Origin: Vreelandella songnenensis
Lineage (GTDB): Bacteria > Pseudomonadota > Gammaproteobacteria > Pseudomonadales > Halomonadaceae
Direction: 5' to 3'
Assembly (NCBI RefSeq): GCF_003002925.1
Contig: NZ_PVTK01000009.1
Coordinates: forward strand, 119,586 to 183,585
Length of the DNA: 64,000 nucleotides
Position 1 is the stretch's first letter. Every line of letters starts with the position of its first letter. The position numbers and the translations under genes are program-made. The notes under the pieces were generated by a model. The model made no database searches, had not been told where the DNA came from, and saw only the letters and a program-made list of their open reading frames with translations. Below, piece by piece: positions 17,853-26,872 of this stretch.

Positions 17853-18982
17853 AACCCCTAGCCCTTACGCTTGGCCTGCTGACCAGTGCGGTCGCTGCCC
17901 CTGCCATGGCCGCCACAACGCTCAACGTGTTCACGGCGGGTGATGACAACATGGTCGAGTACATCAACGAGTTTCTCGCCCCGCGCTTTGAGGCCGAACA
18001 TCCGGACGTTCGCGTTCGCGCCCTCGGCACGGGCCCGGGTGATGCTGGCAGCCAGGCCATCTACGAAACCTTGAGCGCCCAGCGCGAAAACGCCACCTGG
18101 GGCGTGGACGTGGCGGTCATTCATCAACGCATGGCGGGGCAGATGGCAGAAGAGGGCCTGCTGGGGGCTTATGTGGATAGCCTGCCGACGGGAGAGCTTG
18201 CCAGCGCAGCAAGTGCCCGCAATGCGCTGGGCGTCGATGTGGAAGGCTATGTGATGCCGATGTTCCAGAGCCAGATTGCCATCGCCTACAACCCGGCACT
18301 GCTGGGGCAGCCCCCGCAAAGCTATCAGGCGTTGGCCGAATGGGCCGAAGAGCATCCGGGGCAGTTTGGTTACAACGGCATAACCGGCGGCATGGCGGGC
18401 GTGGGGTTCGTGTTTGGCTGGATGTACGCCTTCACCGACATGATGGACACCCTGCAGAACGGCCCTTGGGAAGAGGACGCACCTGAGCACTGGGCAGAGG
18501 CACTCGATCAGCTGCGCACCTTCAATCAGCACGTCACCCTGACACCCGGCAATGCCGGCACCATGGATGCCATGAACCGTGGCGAAATCGCCATGGGTCC
18601 GGTGTGGATGGACATGTACTACACCTGGATGGCCGATGGCCGCCTGAACCCGGACTTTCGCCTGCTGCTGCTGGAACCCGGCATGCCGGGTCAGCCGATG
18701 TACTACGTGATTCCCGAGCGCGCCGAACACGCCGAGCTTGCTGCCGAGTTTATCGCCCTCGCCACCAGCCCCGAAGTTCAGGCGGAAGGCATCGTGGGCC
18801 GGTTCAACTGGTTTCCCGGCATCGACGCCGAGCACGTGCGCGACGTGCTGAGCGACGCGCAGTGGGCGCAGCTCTACTCTGACGTAACGCCGGAGACACT
18901 GGCCGAGCGCGGTTTGTCCATGCCCCAGGCCGACTACTTCCGCGCCATTCTGGAAGCCTACGAAAGCCATGTCAGCCACTAG
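17849..18982 (+). CDS. ABC importer periplasmic binding protein
   Basis: A 377-residue extracellular solute-binding protein (family 1-like). Its signal peptide MKPLALTLGLLTSAVAAPAMA is followed by a mature start ATTLNVFTAGDDNMVEYIN. The central segment (EGYVMPMFQSQIAIAYNPALLG) is typical of the group that binds iron, polyamines, phosphonates or sugar phosphates. The ligand cannot be read from sequence. It overlaps the ATPase gene by four bases. Confidence 0.88.
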   Translation: MKPLALTLGLLTSAVAAPAMAATTLNVFTAGDDNMVEYINEFLAPRFEAEHPDVRVRALGTGPGDAGSQAIYETLSAQRENATWGVDVAVIHQRMAGQMAEEGLLGAYVDSLPTGELASAASARNALGVDVEGYVMPMFQSQIAIAYNPALLGQPPQSYQALAEWAEEHPGQFGYNGITGGMAGVGFVFGWMYAFTDMMDTLQNGPWEEDAPEHWAEALDQLRTFNQHVTLTPGNAGTMDAMNRGEIAMGPVWMDMYYTWMADGRLNPDFRLLLLEPGMPGQPMYYVIPERAEHAELAAEFIALATSPEVQAEGIVGRFNWFPGIDAEHVRDVLSDAQWAQLYSDVTPETLAERGLSMPQADYFRAILEAYESHVSH

Positions 18983-19049
18983 GTGAACGGCCCGCCTGCC
19001 ATGATCCACCCTGGAGGGCCTTGCGCCCTCCTTCATTACGGAAGTCCTC

Positions 19050-19928
19050 ATGACAATGTCGTCTCAAGCCTACTCACTGCCTGCCCCGCGAAAGCGGCTG
19101 CCTCGCATACGTTTGGGGGTGCTGCTGGTCCTGCCGGCGCTGACGGCCATCACGCTGCTGTATGCGCTGCCGCTGATGCGCTCGCTGGTCACGGCCTTTC
19201 GTGACGGCAGCGGCGCCTGGACCACCGAACACGTGGTACGCGCGTTTTCGCTTTATGGTCGCGACATGCTGTTCTCGATGGGCGTGGTATCGGCGTCGCT
19301 TGCACTTATCGCGGTCATGTCCATCGCGATTGCAGGCTATCTGACGCTGGGCGCGACGCCCTGGGCGGTGCGTGTATTGCGCTGGCTTTACCGCTGGCCG
19401 CTGTTTATTCCATTTGTGGTCACCGGCCAGATCGCCCGTTCGTTTCTGGCCACCAACGGCATGATGAATAACGTGCTGGTGGAAACCGGGCTGATGGCAT
19501 CAAGCAGTGCCCAGAGCTTTCTTGACTGGCGCGGCCTGGTGCTCACGTTCGCCTGGAAGCAGATTCCATTTGTCACGCTGCTGCTGGCTGGCGCCATGGC
19601 GGCGGTCGAGCGCAGCCATATAGAAGCCGCACGTAACGCAGGCGCCAGCCGCCTGCGCTGTCTGTTCGAGATCGTGCTGCCCCAGGCCGCGCCCACGCTG
19701 TGGGTGGGGCTGATTCTCTCGATGGTCGCCATGCTCTCGGTGCTGTCGGTACCAATGATGCTGATCGCAGGCAACCCCACCATGATGACCTCGATGATGG
19801 CTCACCGCATTACCTACTACGGCGACTACGGTATCGCCAACGCTCTAGGGCTCTTCTCCTACGCGTTGACCGCCGTGACGGCGTGGTTCTACCTGCGCCT
19901 GACCCTGCGCCGGGAGGCCGGCGCATGA
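19050..19928 (+). CDS. ABC importer permease, first subunit
   Basis: A 292-residue membrane protein with six predicted helices and the cytoplasmic EAA loop (EAARNAGASRLRCLFEIVLPQAAPTLW) that contacts the ATPase. The start at 19050 follows GGAAG. It overlaps the second permease gene by ATGA, implying equal synthesis of the two halves. Confidence 0.92.
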   Translation: MTMSSQAYSLPAPRKRLPRIRLGVLLVLPALTAITLLYALPLMRSLVTAFRDGSGAWTTEHVVRAFSLYGRDMLFSMGVVSASLALIAVMSIAIAGYLTLGATPWAVRVLRWLYRWPLFIPFVVTGQIARSFLATNGMMNNVLVETGLMASSSAQSFLDWRGLVLTFAWKQIPFVTLLLAGAMAAVERSHIEAARNAGASRLRCLFEIVLPQAAPTLWVGLILSMVAMLSVLSVPMMLIAGNPTMMTSMMAHRITYYGDYGIANALGLFSYALTAVTAWFYLRLTLRREAGA

Positions 19929-20737
19929 CCATCGCCAGGATCGCCTCTCCACTCGTGCTGGGCGCGCTACTGGGCCTGGTCGCGTTTATCGTGTTCGGGC
20001 CGCTTCTGAACCTTGCCATGTGGGCGTTTGCCGAGCAGTGGTTCTACCCCAACCGGCTGCCCACGGGCTGGGGCTTCTCCTTCTGGGAGCGCGTGTTTCG
20101 CCCCCGCGCGGGCGCCTGGACCTCGCTTTTCAACACCGTACTGGTGGCCTGTGCGGCCGTTGCACTCTCCATGGCGCTGGCGATTCCCGCCGGCTACGCC
20201 CTGGCCCGCCAGGCGCTGCCGGCGCGCAGCGTGATCATGCTGCTGTTTCTGCTGCCCCAGGCATTTCCCAACCTGCCGATTTTCGTCAACATCGCAGCGA
20301 TCTTCTACCAGTGGGGACTCAACGGCACGCTGGTGGGCGTAGTACTGGTGCACGCTCTGCCGGGGCTTGTATATGCCGTGTGGATCGCCACCGCGACGTT
20401 CTCGGCCGTTGACCGCTCGCTCGAGGAAGCCGCGCGCAATCTGGGGGCGTCGCCTCTGCGCAGCTTTACCGATATCACCCTGCCCCAAGCCCTTCCGGGG
20501 CTACTGGCCGCATCGATCTTCGTGTTTCTGGACAGCATCGATGAGTTCACCGGCACCTTCTTCGTGGGCGCGCCGGAGATCACCACGCTGCCGCTTCTGA
20601 TGTTCAACGCCTCCATGGGCGGCAACTATCAGGTCGCGGCGATTACCGCTCTGATTCTGCTGATTCCATCGGTGGGGTTCATGCTGGTGATCGAGCGGTT
20701 TCTGAAAGCCGATGTCCTGTCCCGCGTTGGCCGTTAA
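19925..20737 (+). CDS. ABC importer permease, second subunit
   Basis: A 270-residue membrane protein with six helices and the EAA loop LEEAARNLGASPLRSFTDITLPQALPGLL. The start is the ATG at 19925 that overlaps the stop of the first permease. The sequence IDEFTGTFFVGAPEITTLPLLMF near the end resembles the spermidine/aminoethylphosphonate-type permeases. Confidence 0.92.
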   Translation: MTIARIASPLVLGALLGLVAFIVFGPLLNLAMWAFAEQWFYPNRLPTGWGFSFWERVFRPRAGAWTSLFNTVLVACAAVALSMALAIPAGYALARQALPARSVIMLLFLLPQAFPNLPIFVNIAAIFYQWGLNGTLVGVVLVHALPGLVYAVWIATATFSAVDRSLEEAARNLGASPLRSFTDITLPQALPGLLAASIFVFLDSIDEFTGTFFVGAPEITTLPLLMFNASMGGNYQVAAITALILLIPSVGFMLVIERFLKADVLSRVGR

Positions 20738-20768
20738 GCCGATCGCCTATTGAGTGAGCCTTACCGTC

Positions 20769-21536
20769 ATGCTGATTGCCCATTTATCCGATTTACACCT
20801 GTATACCAGGCGCTCCGAAACCGGCCAGGCCCGGGCTGATATCCGCTGCGTCGTTGAGCAGATCGTAAGCGACCTGCTGAGTCTCGAACCTCGACCGGAT
20901 CTGGTCGTGATCAGCGGCGATCTGGCCGATGGCGGCACGGACGAGGACTACCGGCTGATCCGCCAGCTATTGGCACCGCTGCCCATGCCCATCATGGCAG
21001 TGCCCGGCAACCACGACCGCCGGGAAGCGATGCGTCATATCCTGGGCGAGCGTCTTGCAGGATTGCAGGCGGGCAGATTTCTGCATTCGCGAGTGGATGT
21101 CGGCGGGGTAACGCTGCTGGGCCTGGATTCGGTGATTGTCGGCAAGCCTCAGGGCGCGCTGTGCAGCGAGCGTCTGGACTGGCTTGCACGTGAGCTTGAA
21201 AAGGCAGAGCCGCTGACCTTTCTGATCATGCACCACCCGCCCTTCATGACCGGCAACCCCCATTGGGACGCGTACAGCTTGATCGAGGGCCAGGAGCGCT
21301 TCATGGCCATTATCGACGCCTCGCCCAAGCGCATACTCTGCGGGCATATTCATCAACCGCTGCATATACACTGGGGGGCGCACTACGGCGCCATCGCCGG
21401 CAGCCCGGCGTTTCAGTACCACCTGGTGCCCGGCAGCACGGCAGCACCTACTGAAAGCCAGGTGGCCTACTCCTACCCGCTGCACCACTGCCAGCCGGAC
21501 GGCAGCGTGCTGGTTCACCTGCGCCATGTAACATAA
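20769..21536 (+). CDS. Calcineurin-like phosphodiesterase (GpdQ/CpdA type)
   Basis: A 255-residue cytoplasmic binuclear metallophosphoesterase. All metal-binding motifs are present: D8-x-H10 (HLSDLHL), GDLAD (D51), GNHD (N81, H82), the HHPP motif and GHIH near the C-terminus. Relatives include the glycerophosphodiesterase GpdQ and the cAMP phosphodiesterase CpdA. Its place at the end of an ABC importer operon favours hydrolysis of the imported phosphodiester. A GTG at 20754 would add five residues; neither start has a strong ribosome site. Confidence 0.88.
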   Translation: MLIAHLSDLHLYTRRSETGQARADIRCVVEQIVSDLLSLEPRPDLVVISGDLADGGTDEDYRLIRQLLAPLPMPIMAVPGNHDRREAMRHILGERLAGLQAGRFLHSRVDVGGVTLLGLDSVIVGKPQGALCSERLDWLARELEKAEPLTFLIMHHPPFMTGNPHWDAYSLIEGQERFMAIIDASPKRILCGHIHQPLHIHWGAHYGAIAGSPAFQYHLVPGSTAAPTESQVAYSYPLHHCQPDGSVLVHLRHVT

Positions 21537-21563
21537 AAGCCAGCACCCGAAGGTGCTGGCTTT
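21536..21563. terminator. Bidirectional hairpin between the phosphodiesterase gene and ffh
   Basis: AAAGCCAGCACC-CGAA-GGTGCTGGCTTT is a perfect 12-bp stem with A and T ends on both sides, between two convergent genes. It can terminate both transcripts, though the T-runs are short. Confidence 0.75.
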
Positions 21564-21608
21564 CAGAGTGCGGGCCTTGCCGGCCCGCCACAGGGTACAA
21601 GCCTGCGC

Positions 21609-23033
21609 CTAACGCCAGGGCAGGCCACCCGGGCCACCCATACCGCCGCCCATGCCACCCATACCACCGGGGCCGCCAGGGCCACCGCCGCCGCCCATCA
21701 TGCCGGACATGCCGCGCATCATCTTCTGCATGCCGCCTTTCTTGCCGGCTTTCTTCATCATCTTCTGCATCTGCTTGTGCTGCTTGAGCAGGCGATTCAG
21801 GTCCGGCACTTGAAGGCCGGCACCTGCCGCGATGCGGCGCTTGCGCGAGCCGTTGATGATATCCGGCGCGCGGCGCTCCTTGGGCGTCATGGAGTTGATC
21901 AGCGCTTCAAGCTTGCCAAGCTCCTTTTCAGGGCCTGGGCCCTGAGCCATTTCCGCCATCTGGCCCATGCCGGGCAGCTTGCCCAGAAGCCCGCCCATGC
22001 CGCCCATCTTCTTGAGCTGCTGAAGCTGGTCGCGGAAGTCTTCAAGATCAAAGCCATCGCCCTTCTTGACCTTGCTGGCAAGCTTGGCGGCCTTGTCCTT
22101 GTCGACGGTGCGCTCGGCTTCCTCGATCAGCGAGAGCATGTCGCCCATGCCGAGGATGCGCGACGCCACGCGGTCCGGGTGGAAAGGCTCGAGCGCGTCG
22201 ACCTTCTCACCCACCCCCATGAACTTGATGGGCTTGCCGGTAATGTGGCGAACCGACAGCGCCGCACCGCCGCGGGCATCACCGTCGGCCTTGGTGAGAA
22301 TCACCCCGGTCAGCGGCAGCGCATCGTGAAACGCCTTGGCGGTATTGACGGCATCCTGACCGGTCATCGCATCGACGACGAACAGCGTCTCCTGCGGCGA
22401 GATGGCCTTATGCAGCGCCTGGATCTCCGCCATCATGGCTTCATCGATGGCCAGGCGGCCGGCGGTATCCACAAGCACCACGTCATGGAACTGGATCTTG
22501 GCGTGCTTGATGGCCGCTTCGGCGATATCCACCGGCTTCTGGTCGGAGCGCGAGGGGAAGAAGTCGACCTCGACCTCCTTGGCCAGCGTCTCCAGCTGGT
22601 CGATAGCCGCCGGACGGTAAACGTCCGCCGAAACAACCAGAACCTTCTTCTTCTCGCGCTCGCGAAGATAGCGTGCAAGCTTGGCCACCGACGTGGTCTT
22701 ACCCGCACCCTGCAGACCCGCCATCAGCACGACCGCCGGCGACCCCTTGAGCGTCAGGCCTTCGTTGGCCTCGCCCATGATCGCCTCGAGCTCCTGCTGG
22801 ACGATCTTGACGAACTGCTGACCGGGCGACAGGCTCTTGGAAACTTCCTGCCCCACGGCGCGTTCGCGCACGCGCTCGATAAAGGCCTTGACGACCGGCA
22901 GCGCCACGTCGGCTTCGAGCAGCGCCTTGCGCACTTCGCGCAGGGTGTCTTTGATATTGTCGTCGGTCAGGCGTGCCTGACCCTTGATCGACTTCAGCGT
23001 CTGGGAAAGACGCTCACTGAGATTCTGGAACAT
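21609..23033 (-). CDS. ffh: Signal recognition particle GTPase Ffh (SRP54)
   Basis: A 474-residue protein that binds 4.5S RNA and signal sequences emerging from the ribosome and docks with FtsY. It has the N domain, then the G domain with GLQGAGKTTSVAKLA (G1), DVYRPAAIDQL, VDTAGRLAID (G3) and TKADGDARGGAAL (G4), then the methionine-rich M domain. The C-terminus is an extended glycine-methionine tail (GGMGGMGGGMGGPGG), longer than in E. coli. Confidence 0.97.
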   Translation of the reverse strand: MFQNLSERLSQTLKSIKGQARLTDDNIKDTLREVRKALLEADVALPVVKAFIERVRERAVGQEVSKSLSPGQQFVKIVQQELEAIMGEANEGLTLKGSPAVVLMAGLQGAGKTTSVAKLARYLREREKKKVLVVSADVYRPAAIDQLETLAKEVEVDFFPSRSDQKPVDIAEAAIKHAKIQFHDVVLVDTAGRLAIDEAMMAEIQALHKAISPQETLFVVDAMTGQDAVNTAKAFHDALPLTGVILTKADGDARGGAALSVRHITGKPIKFMGVGEKVDALEPFHPDRVASRILGMGDMLSLIEEAERTVDKDKAAKLASKVKKGDGFDLEDFRDQLQQLKKMGGMGGLLGKLPGMGQMAEMAQGPGPEKELGKLEALINSMTPKERRAPDIINGSRKRRIAAGAGLQVPDLNRLLKQHKQMQKMMKKAGKKGGMQKMMRGMSGMMGGGGGPGGPGGMGGMGGGMGGPGGLPWR

Positions 23034-23120
23034 GGGGCCTCTCTGCCTCCGTCGCTGTCGCCGGGCGCCTACGCCCCTGGACTGATGTGCAGGGATTATA
23101 CGCGCTCAGGCCTTTAGTCT

Positions 23121-23156
23121 CCATGGCTGTGCGCGTTGGCTAACCATGGCTGTGCG
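23121..23156. repeat. Two 13-base direct repeats upstream of ffh
   Basis: CCATGGCTGTGCG occurs at 23121-23133 and again at 23144-23156, 23 bases apart (about two helical turns), in the gap between divergent ffh and the CcsA-like gene. It may be a regulator site or a chance local duplication. Confidence 0.5.
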
Positions 23157-23170
23157 ATACGGCTTCGATT

Positions 23171-23198
23171 GGTTATAGTAGTCAGGACTACTCTAACC
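23171..23198. promoter_or_regulatory. Inverted repeat in the ffh / CcsA-like divergent promoter region
   Basis: GGTTATAGTAGT-CAGG-ACTACTCTAACC pairs in 11 of 12 positions. It lies 46 bases before the CcsA-like start. Position and symmetry suggest a dimeric regulator site or an RNA hairpin in the leader. Confidence 0.5.
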
Positions 23199-23243
23199 TG
23201 ACTGTATTCACTGCAACGCGCGGCCTCGCGCACGGATAGCATC

Positions 23244-24041
23244 ATGCAGGCGCTGCCTTTCGCCACCATCGCTTTTATACTCTATGTTGCCGCTGCCACC
23301 TGGCAGGGCATGACGCTTTTCCGTCGCGTACCGTCTCGCCAGGGAATGGTGCGCGTGCTTGGGGCGCTTGGGCTACTGCTGCACATTCCGGTGGTGGTGG
23401 AGCTGATGAGCCAGGCCCCGGGCCTGCTGCCCGGTTTTACCACCAGCGCCACCCTGTTCATGGCCGTGGCGGTTAATGTGCTGCTGGTCGCGAGTCTTTT
23501 CAAGCCGGTGCTCAATGCAAGCATCGTGCTGTTTCCGCTGGCGGGTGTGGCGCTGATCAGTGCCACCTGGCTGCCCAATCACGCAGGCCATACCGGCCTG
23601 ACACCGGGCATTCTGCTTCACGCCGTAAGCTCGGCGCTGGCCTTTGCGATGCTGGCCATTGCCGCCGCCCAGGCAGTACTTGTGGGCCTGCAGAACCAGG
23701 CGCTGCGCCATCATCATATTCGCGGCATCGTGCAGTCGCTTCCGCCCCTGACCACCATGGAACGCGTTCTGTTCGAGCTGGTGTGGGCGGGTGTCGTGCT
23801 GCTCACGCTCTCGATTGCGAGCGGGTTTATCTTTCTGGATAATATTTTTGCCCAGCATCTGCTGCATAAAACCGTACTTTCGCTGGGCGCCTGGGTCATC
23901 TTCACTACGCTGTTGATAGGCCGTTACCGTTTCGGCTGGCGTGGCATGCGCGCAGTACGCTGGACGCTGGGTGGTGGTGCTCTTCTGGTACTGGCCTATT
24001 TTGGCAGCAAGTTCGTGCTTGAGATTCTGCTCAATCGTTAA
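23244..24041 (+). CDS. ypjD: CcsA/YpjD-like inner-membrane protein
   Basis: A 265-residue protein with about eight membrane helices, related to the cytochrome c assembly factors CcsA/CcmC and to E. coli YpjD. Histidines in LLHIPVVVELM, GILLHAVSSALAF and QHLLHKTVLSLGAW are candidate haem ligands. No tryptophan-rich WWD motif was seen, so a haem-handling role is not certain. The neighbourhood ffh-ypjD-CorC is conserved in gammaproteobacteria. Confidence 0.85.
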   Translation: MQALPFATIAFILYVAAATWQGMTLFRRVPSRQGMVRVLGALGLLLHIPVVVELMSQAPGLLPGFTTSATLFMAVAVNVLLVASLFKPVLNASIVLFPLAGVALISATWLPNHAGHTGLTPGILLHAVSSALAFAMLAIAAAQAVLVGLQNQALRHHHIRGIVQSLPPLTTMERVLFELVWAGVVLLTLSIASGFIFLDNIFAQHLLHKTVLSLGAWVIFTTLLIGRYRFGWRGMRAVRWTLGGGALLVLAYFGSKFVLEILLNR

Positions 24042-24126
24042 GATGTATACGCGGCCATGGTGGTCTTGACAGGCCACCCCCCAACTTCTACAAATCGAGC
24101 TTGATACGGCTAAAGGAATTTTCGAC

Positions 24127-25404
24127 TTGAGCGATGACTTCCCTCTGGGGTTACTGTTCGGCCTGCTAGGCTTGCTTGTACTACTGTCTGCCTTCTTCTC
24201 CAGCTCTGAAACCGGCATGATGTCGATCAACCGCTACCGCCTGAGCCATCAGGCCAACAGCGGGGATCGCCGCGCCAAGCGGGTCATGCGCCTTCTGACC
24301 CGGCCAGACCGGCTGATCGGCGTCATCCTGATCGGCAACAACTTCGTCAACAACCTGGCCGCCTCGATTGCCACCATCATCGCCATCCACTTTTTCGGCG
24401 ATGTCTCGGGTCCGGCCATCTCGACGGCGCTTTTGACCATCACCATTCTGATCTTTGCCGAGGTCACGCCCAAGACTTACGCGGCGATCAAACCCGAGCG
24501 GATCGCCTACCCGACGTCCATGGCGCTGGAACCACTTTTAAAGCTGCTCTACCCGTTGGTGTGGCTGGTCAACATGATCTCCAACGGACTGCTGCGAATA
24601 CTCGGCGTGAAGAGCGTGGAGAACGGTGGCGATAGCCTTACCCGCGATGAGCTGCGCACCGTGGTACATGAAGCCGGCACGCTGATCCCCTACCGCCACC
24701 GGGCAATGCTGCTGTCGATCCTTGATCTCGAGAACGTCACGGTCAATGACATCATGGTGCCCCGCCACGAAGTGCTGGGCATCGACCTGGACGATTCGCT
24801 GGAAGATATCCTGACCCAGATCCGCACCAGCCAGCATACGCGCCTGCCGGTCTACAAGGGTGATATCAACAACATCATCGGCATGCTTCATCTACGCAAC
24901 GCCGCGCGTTTTCTATCCCGCGATGAAGTCACCAAGGCGGCTATCGTTCAGGAGGCCCGCGAGCCCTACTTCATTCCTGAATCCACACCGCTGCACACTC
25001 AGCTGCTCAATTTTCAGAAGCAGAAGCGGCGTATCGGCATCGTGGTGGATGAGTATGGCGACGTAGACGGGCTGGTAACGCTTGAGGATATTCTGGAAGA
25101 GATCGTCGGCGAGTTCACTACTGACGTTTCCGAAGACGATGAGATTCATCAGCAGGACGACGGTAGCCACGTCATTGAAGGCACCGCCAATATTCGTGAA
25201 ATCAACAAGATGCTTGGCTGGCACCTGCCAACCGACGGGCCGAAAACGCTCAACGGCCTGATTCTCGAGCACCTTGAAGCCTTCCCGGAAGGCTCGGCAT
25301 GCCTGCAGATCGGCAATACGCGCATGGAAATCCTGGAGATTCGCGACAACCTGATCACGTCGGCCCGCTGCTGGCAGAAAATCCGCCTGCCCCGGCGCGC
25401 CTAG
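24127..25404 (+). CDS. CNNM/CorB-type membrane protein with CBS pair (HlyC/CorC family)
   Basis: A 425-residue protein. The N-terminal DUF21 transmembrane domain (LGLLVLLSAFFSSSETGMMSINRYRL) is followed by a CBS pair (VNDIMVPRHEVLGIDL..RLPVYKGDINNIIGMLHLRN; RRIGIVVDEYGDVDGLVTLEDILEEIVGEF) and a CorC_HlyC C-terminal domain. The family is linked to magnesium/cobalt homeostasis. The start is TTG at 24127 with AAGGA upstream; the ATG seven bases later is out of frame. Confidence 0.92.
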   Translation: MSDDFPLGLLFGLLGLLVLLSAFFSSSETGMMSINRYRLSHQANSGDRRAKRVMRLLTRPDRLIGVILIGNNFVNNLAASIATIIAIHFFGDVSGPAISTALLTITILIFAEVTPKTYAAIKPERIAYPTSMALEPLLKLLYPLVWLVNMISNGLLRILGVKSVENGGDSLTRDELRTVVHEAGTLIPYRHRAMLLSILDLENVTVNDIMVPRHEVLGIDLDDSLEDILTQIRTSQHTRLPVYKGDINNIIGMLHLRNAARFLSRDEVTKAAIVQEAREPYFIPESTPLHTQLLNFQKQKRRIGIVVDEYGDVDGLVTLEDILEEIVGEFTTDVSEDDEIHQQDDGSHVIEGTANIREINKMLGWHLPTDGPKTLNGLILEHLEAFPEGSACLQIGNTRMEILEIRDNLITSARCWQKIRLPRRA

Positions 25405-26072
25405 TCAGCAGGGTGGTGGCCGATGTCCTTGTCGGCTGCCGCTTTCAGGCCGCGCACCTGATCTTCCAGGTAGCTGCGTAGCGCCACACCACCAATCATT
25501 TGCCTATCAATTGGCGGCCCGAAATGCAGGCTCACCGGTGCTCTAAAGCGGCTGGGCCACTTTTTAAGCGCCTTGCCACCAAAATGCGATGTCCACGAGC
25601 CCCAGAGTCCGGCAAGCCCTGCAGGAATTACCGGCACGTTGTCGCGCGCCAGAATGGTTTCCAAGCCGCGTCTAAACGCGTGAATTTCACCGTCCGGGGT
25701 CAGCCTGCCTTCGGGAAATACCATGACTACTTCGCCATGCTGAAGAGCGCGGCTGACGTCATCGAGCGTGCGGCGCAAGGCACCGGGGCTGCGCCGCTCG
25801 GACTCGATAGGGATGGCGCCGACCAGTTGAAACCACCACTTGAGCCCCGGCGAATCAAAAATCGGCTGATCCATCACAAAGCGCAGCGGCCTGGGGCTTG
25901 CGCCCCCCAGCACCAGCGCGTCCATGAAGCTTACGTGATTGCATACCACCAGGGCTGCGCCCTGCTTGGGTATATGGTGGCTCCCACGGATGCGCAGCCG
26001 ATAACACAGCCGCATGGCCAGATAAATCAGGCAGCGTAGAACATGACGAACCGCCTTGACCCACCATCTCAC
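25401..26072 (-). CDS. 1-acyl-glycerol-3-phosphate acyltransferase-like (PlsC family)
   Basis: A 223-residue membrane-associated acyltransferase. The NHxxxxD motif (VVCNHVSFMDALVLGG) and the FPEG motif (VVMVFPEGRLTPDG) are both present. It would acylate lysophosphatidate or a related lysophospholipid. The start is a GTG whose GTGA overlaps the stop of the TetR gene, so the two are coupled and the regulator probably controls this step. Its stop shares CTAG with that of the convergent CorB-type gene. Confidence 0.88.
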   Translation of the reverse strand: MRWWVKAVRHVLRCLIYLAMRLCYRLRIRGSHHIPKQGAALVVCNHVSFMDALVLGGASPRPLRFVMDQPIFDSPGLKWWFQLVGAIPIESERRSPGALRRTLDDVSRALQHGEVVMVFPEGRLTPDGEIHAFRRGLETILARDNVPVIPAGLAGLWGSWTSHFGGKALKKWPSRFRAPVSLHFGPPIDRQMIGGVALRSYLEDQVRGLKAAADKDIGHHPAD

Positions 26073-26683
26073 GTTGCCGGCTCCCGGTGTCTGAGCCCTG
26101 CCAGCACCGTGCTGACCAGTTGATCCAGCAGCTCGTCCACTTTTAGCTGCTGGCCCTGCCAGTAGCCCAGGCGCTCGTTCAGCCCCAGCTGCACAAGCCC
26201 GTGCACGCTGCCCCACAGCGTGCGCCCAAGCCGACGCGCTTCCAGGTCATCCAGGCTGGGCTGATACTCTTTCAGGGAGGTTTCCACCTGAGTGAACAGC
26301 GCCTCTATCAGATCGCTCTGGCGCTGATCGAGTTCGCCTTCCTGGGCCAGGGGGTAGTCAAACAGCAGCTGCCAGCGGTAACAATCCTGTTCGGCAAAGT
26401 GCCAATACGCGTGTGCCAGCGATCGCAGCCAGGGTTCGGGGGCATCCTCGGCAAGCGACGTGATGGTATGCTGCAGACCGGCCAACGTTTCCACATTGAC
26501 GTGCTGCAACAGATTGTTAAAGCTGCCGTACAGTTTCAGCAGCGTGCTGGGCGCACAGCCAACCTCTCTAGCCAGGGCACGCAGTGATAAACCATGAACT
26601 GGCTGCTTGGCCAGCCAGTCATCACAAGCGTGCATGACCTGCGCATGGAGGGCATCGGGCGCATGCTGTCTAGGACGAGCCAT
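26069..26683 (-). CDS. TetR-family regulator
   Basis: A 204-residue protein. The N-terminal helix-turn-helix (VHGLSLRALAREVGCAPSTLLKLYGSFNNLLQHV) is of TetR type. The helical C-terminal domain (YWHFAEQDCYRWQLLFDYPL...WGSVHGLVQLGL) resembles the TetR/WHG group. It is cotranscribed with the acyltransferase gene, which suggests control of membrane-lipid genes. The ligand is unknown. Confidence 0.88.
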   Translation of the reverse strand: MARPRQHAPDALHAQVMHACDDWLAKQPVHGLSLRALAREVGCAPSTLLKLYGSFNNLLQHVNVETLAGLQHTITSLAEDAPEPWLRSLAHAYWHFAEQDCYRWQLLFDYPLAQEGELDQRQSDLIEALFTQVETSLKEYQPSLDDLEARRLGRTLWGSVHGLVQLGLNERLGYWQGQQLKVDELLDQLVSTVLAGLRHREPAT

Positions 26684-26872
26684 GGCGATCTCTTCAGGTC
26701 AACGGCAAACGGATAAGAATGCCTCACCGCGCTTTAGCGTGAGCAAGGGGTAATATAGGATACCTTACATCGAACACTGTTTTCGATACTAAAGCGTTAC
26801 ATTTCGTGCATTATTGTGCGCCATTTACCCGCTCACTGCATGATTATGCCGATTCTGCTCAAGGAGGCAGGC

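Noticed and set aside
17858..19051. A 397-codon open frame antisense to the ABC binding-protein gene
   Set aside because: The sense frame has a signal peptide and family motifs; the antisense translation does not.
21777..23117. A 446-codon open frame antisense to ffh
   Set aside because: Shadow of the highly biased ffh codons; the translation is His/Arg/Leu-rich with no domain.
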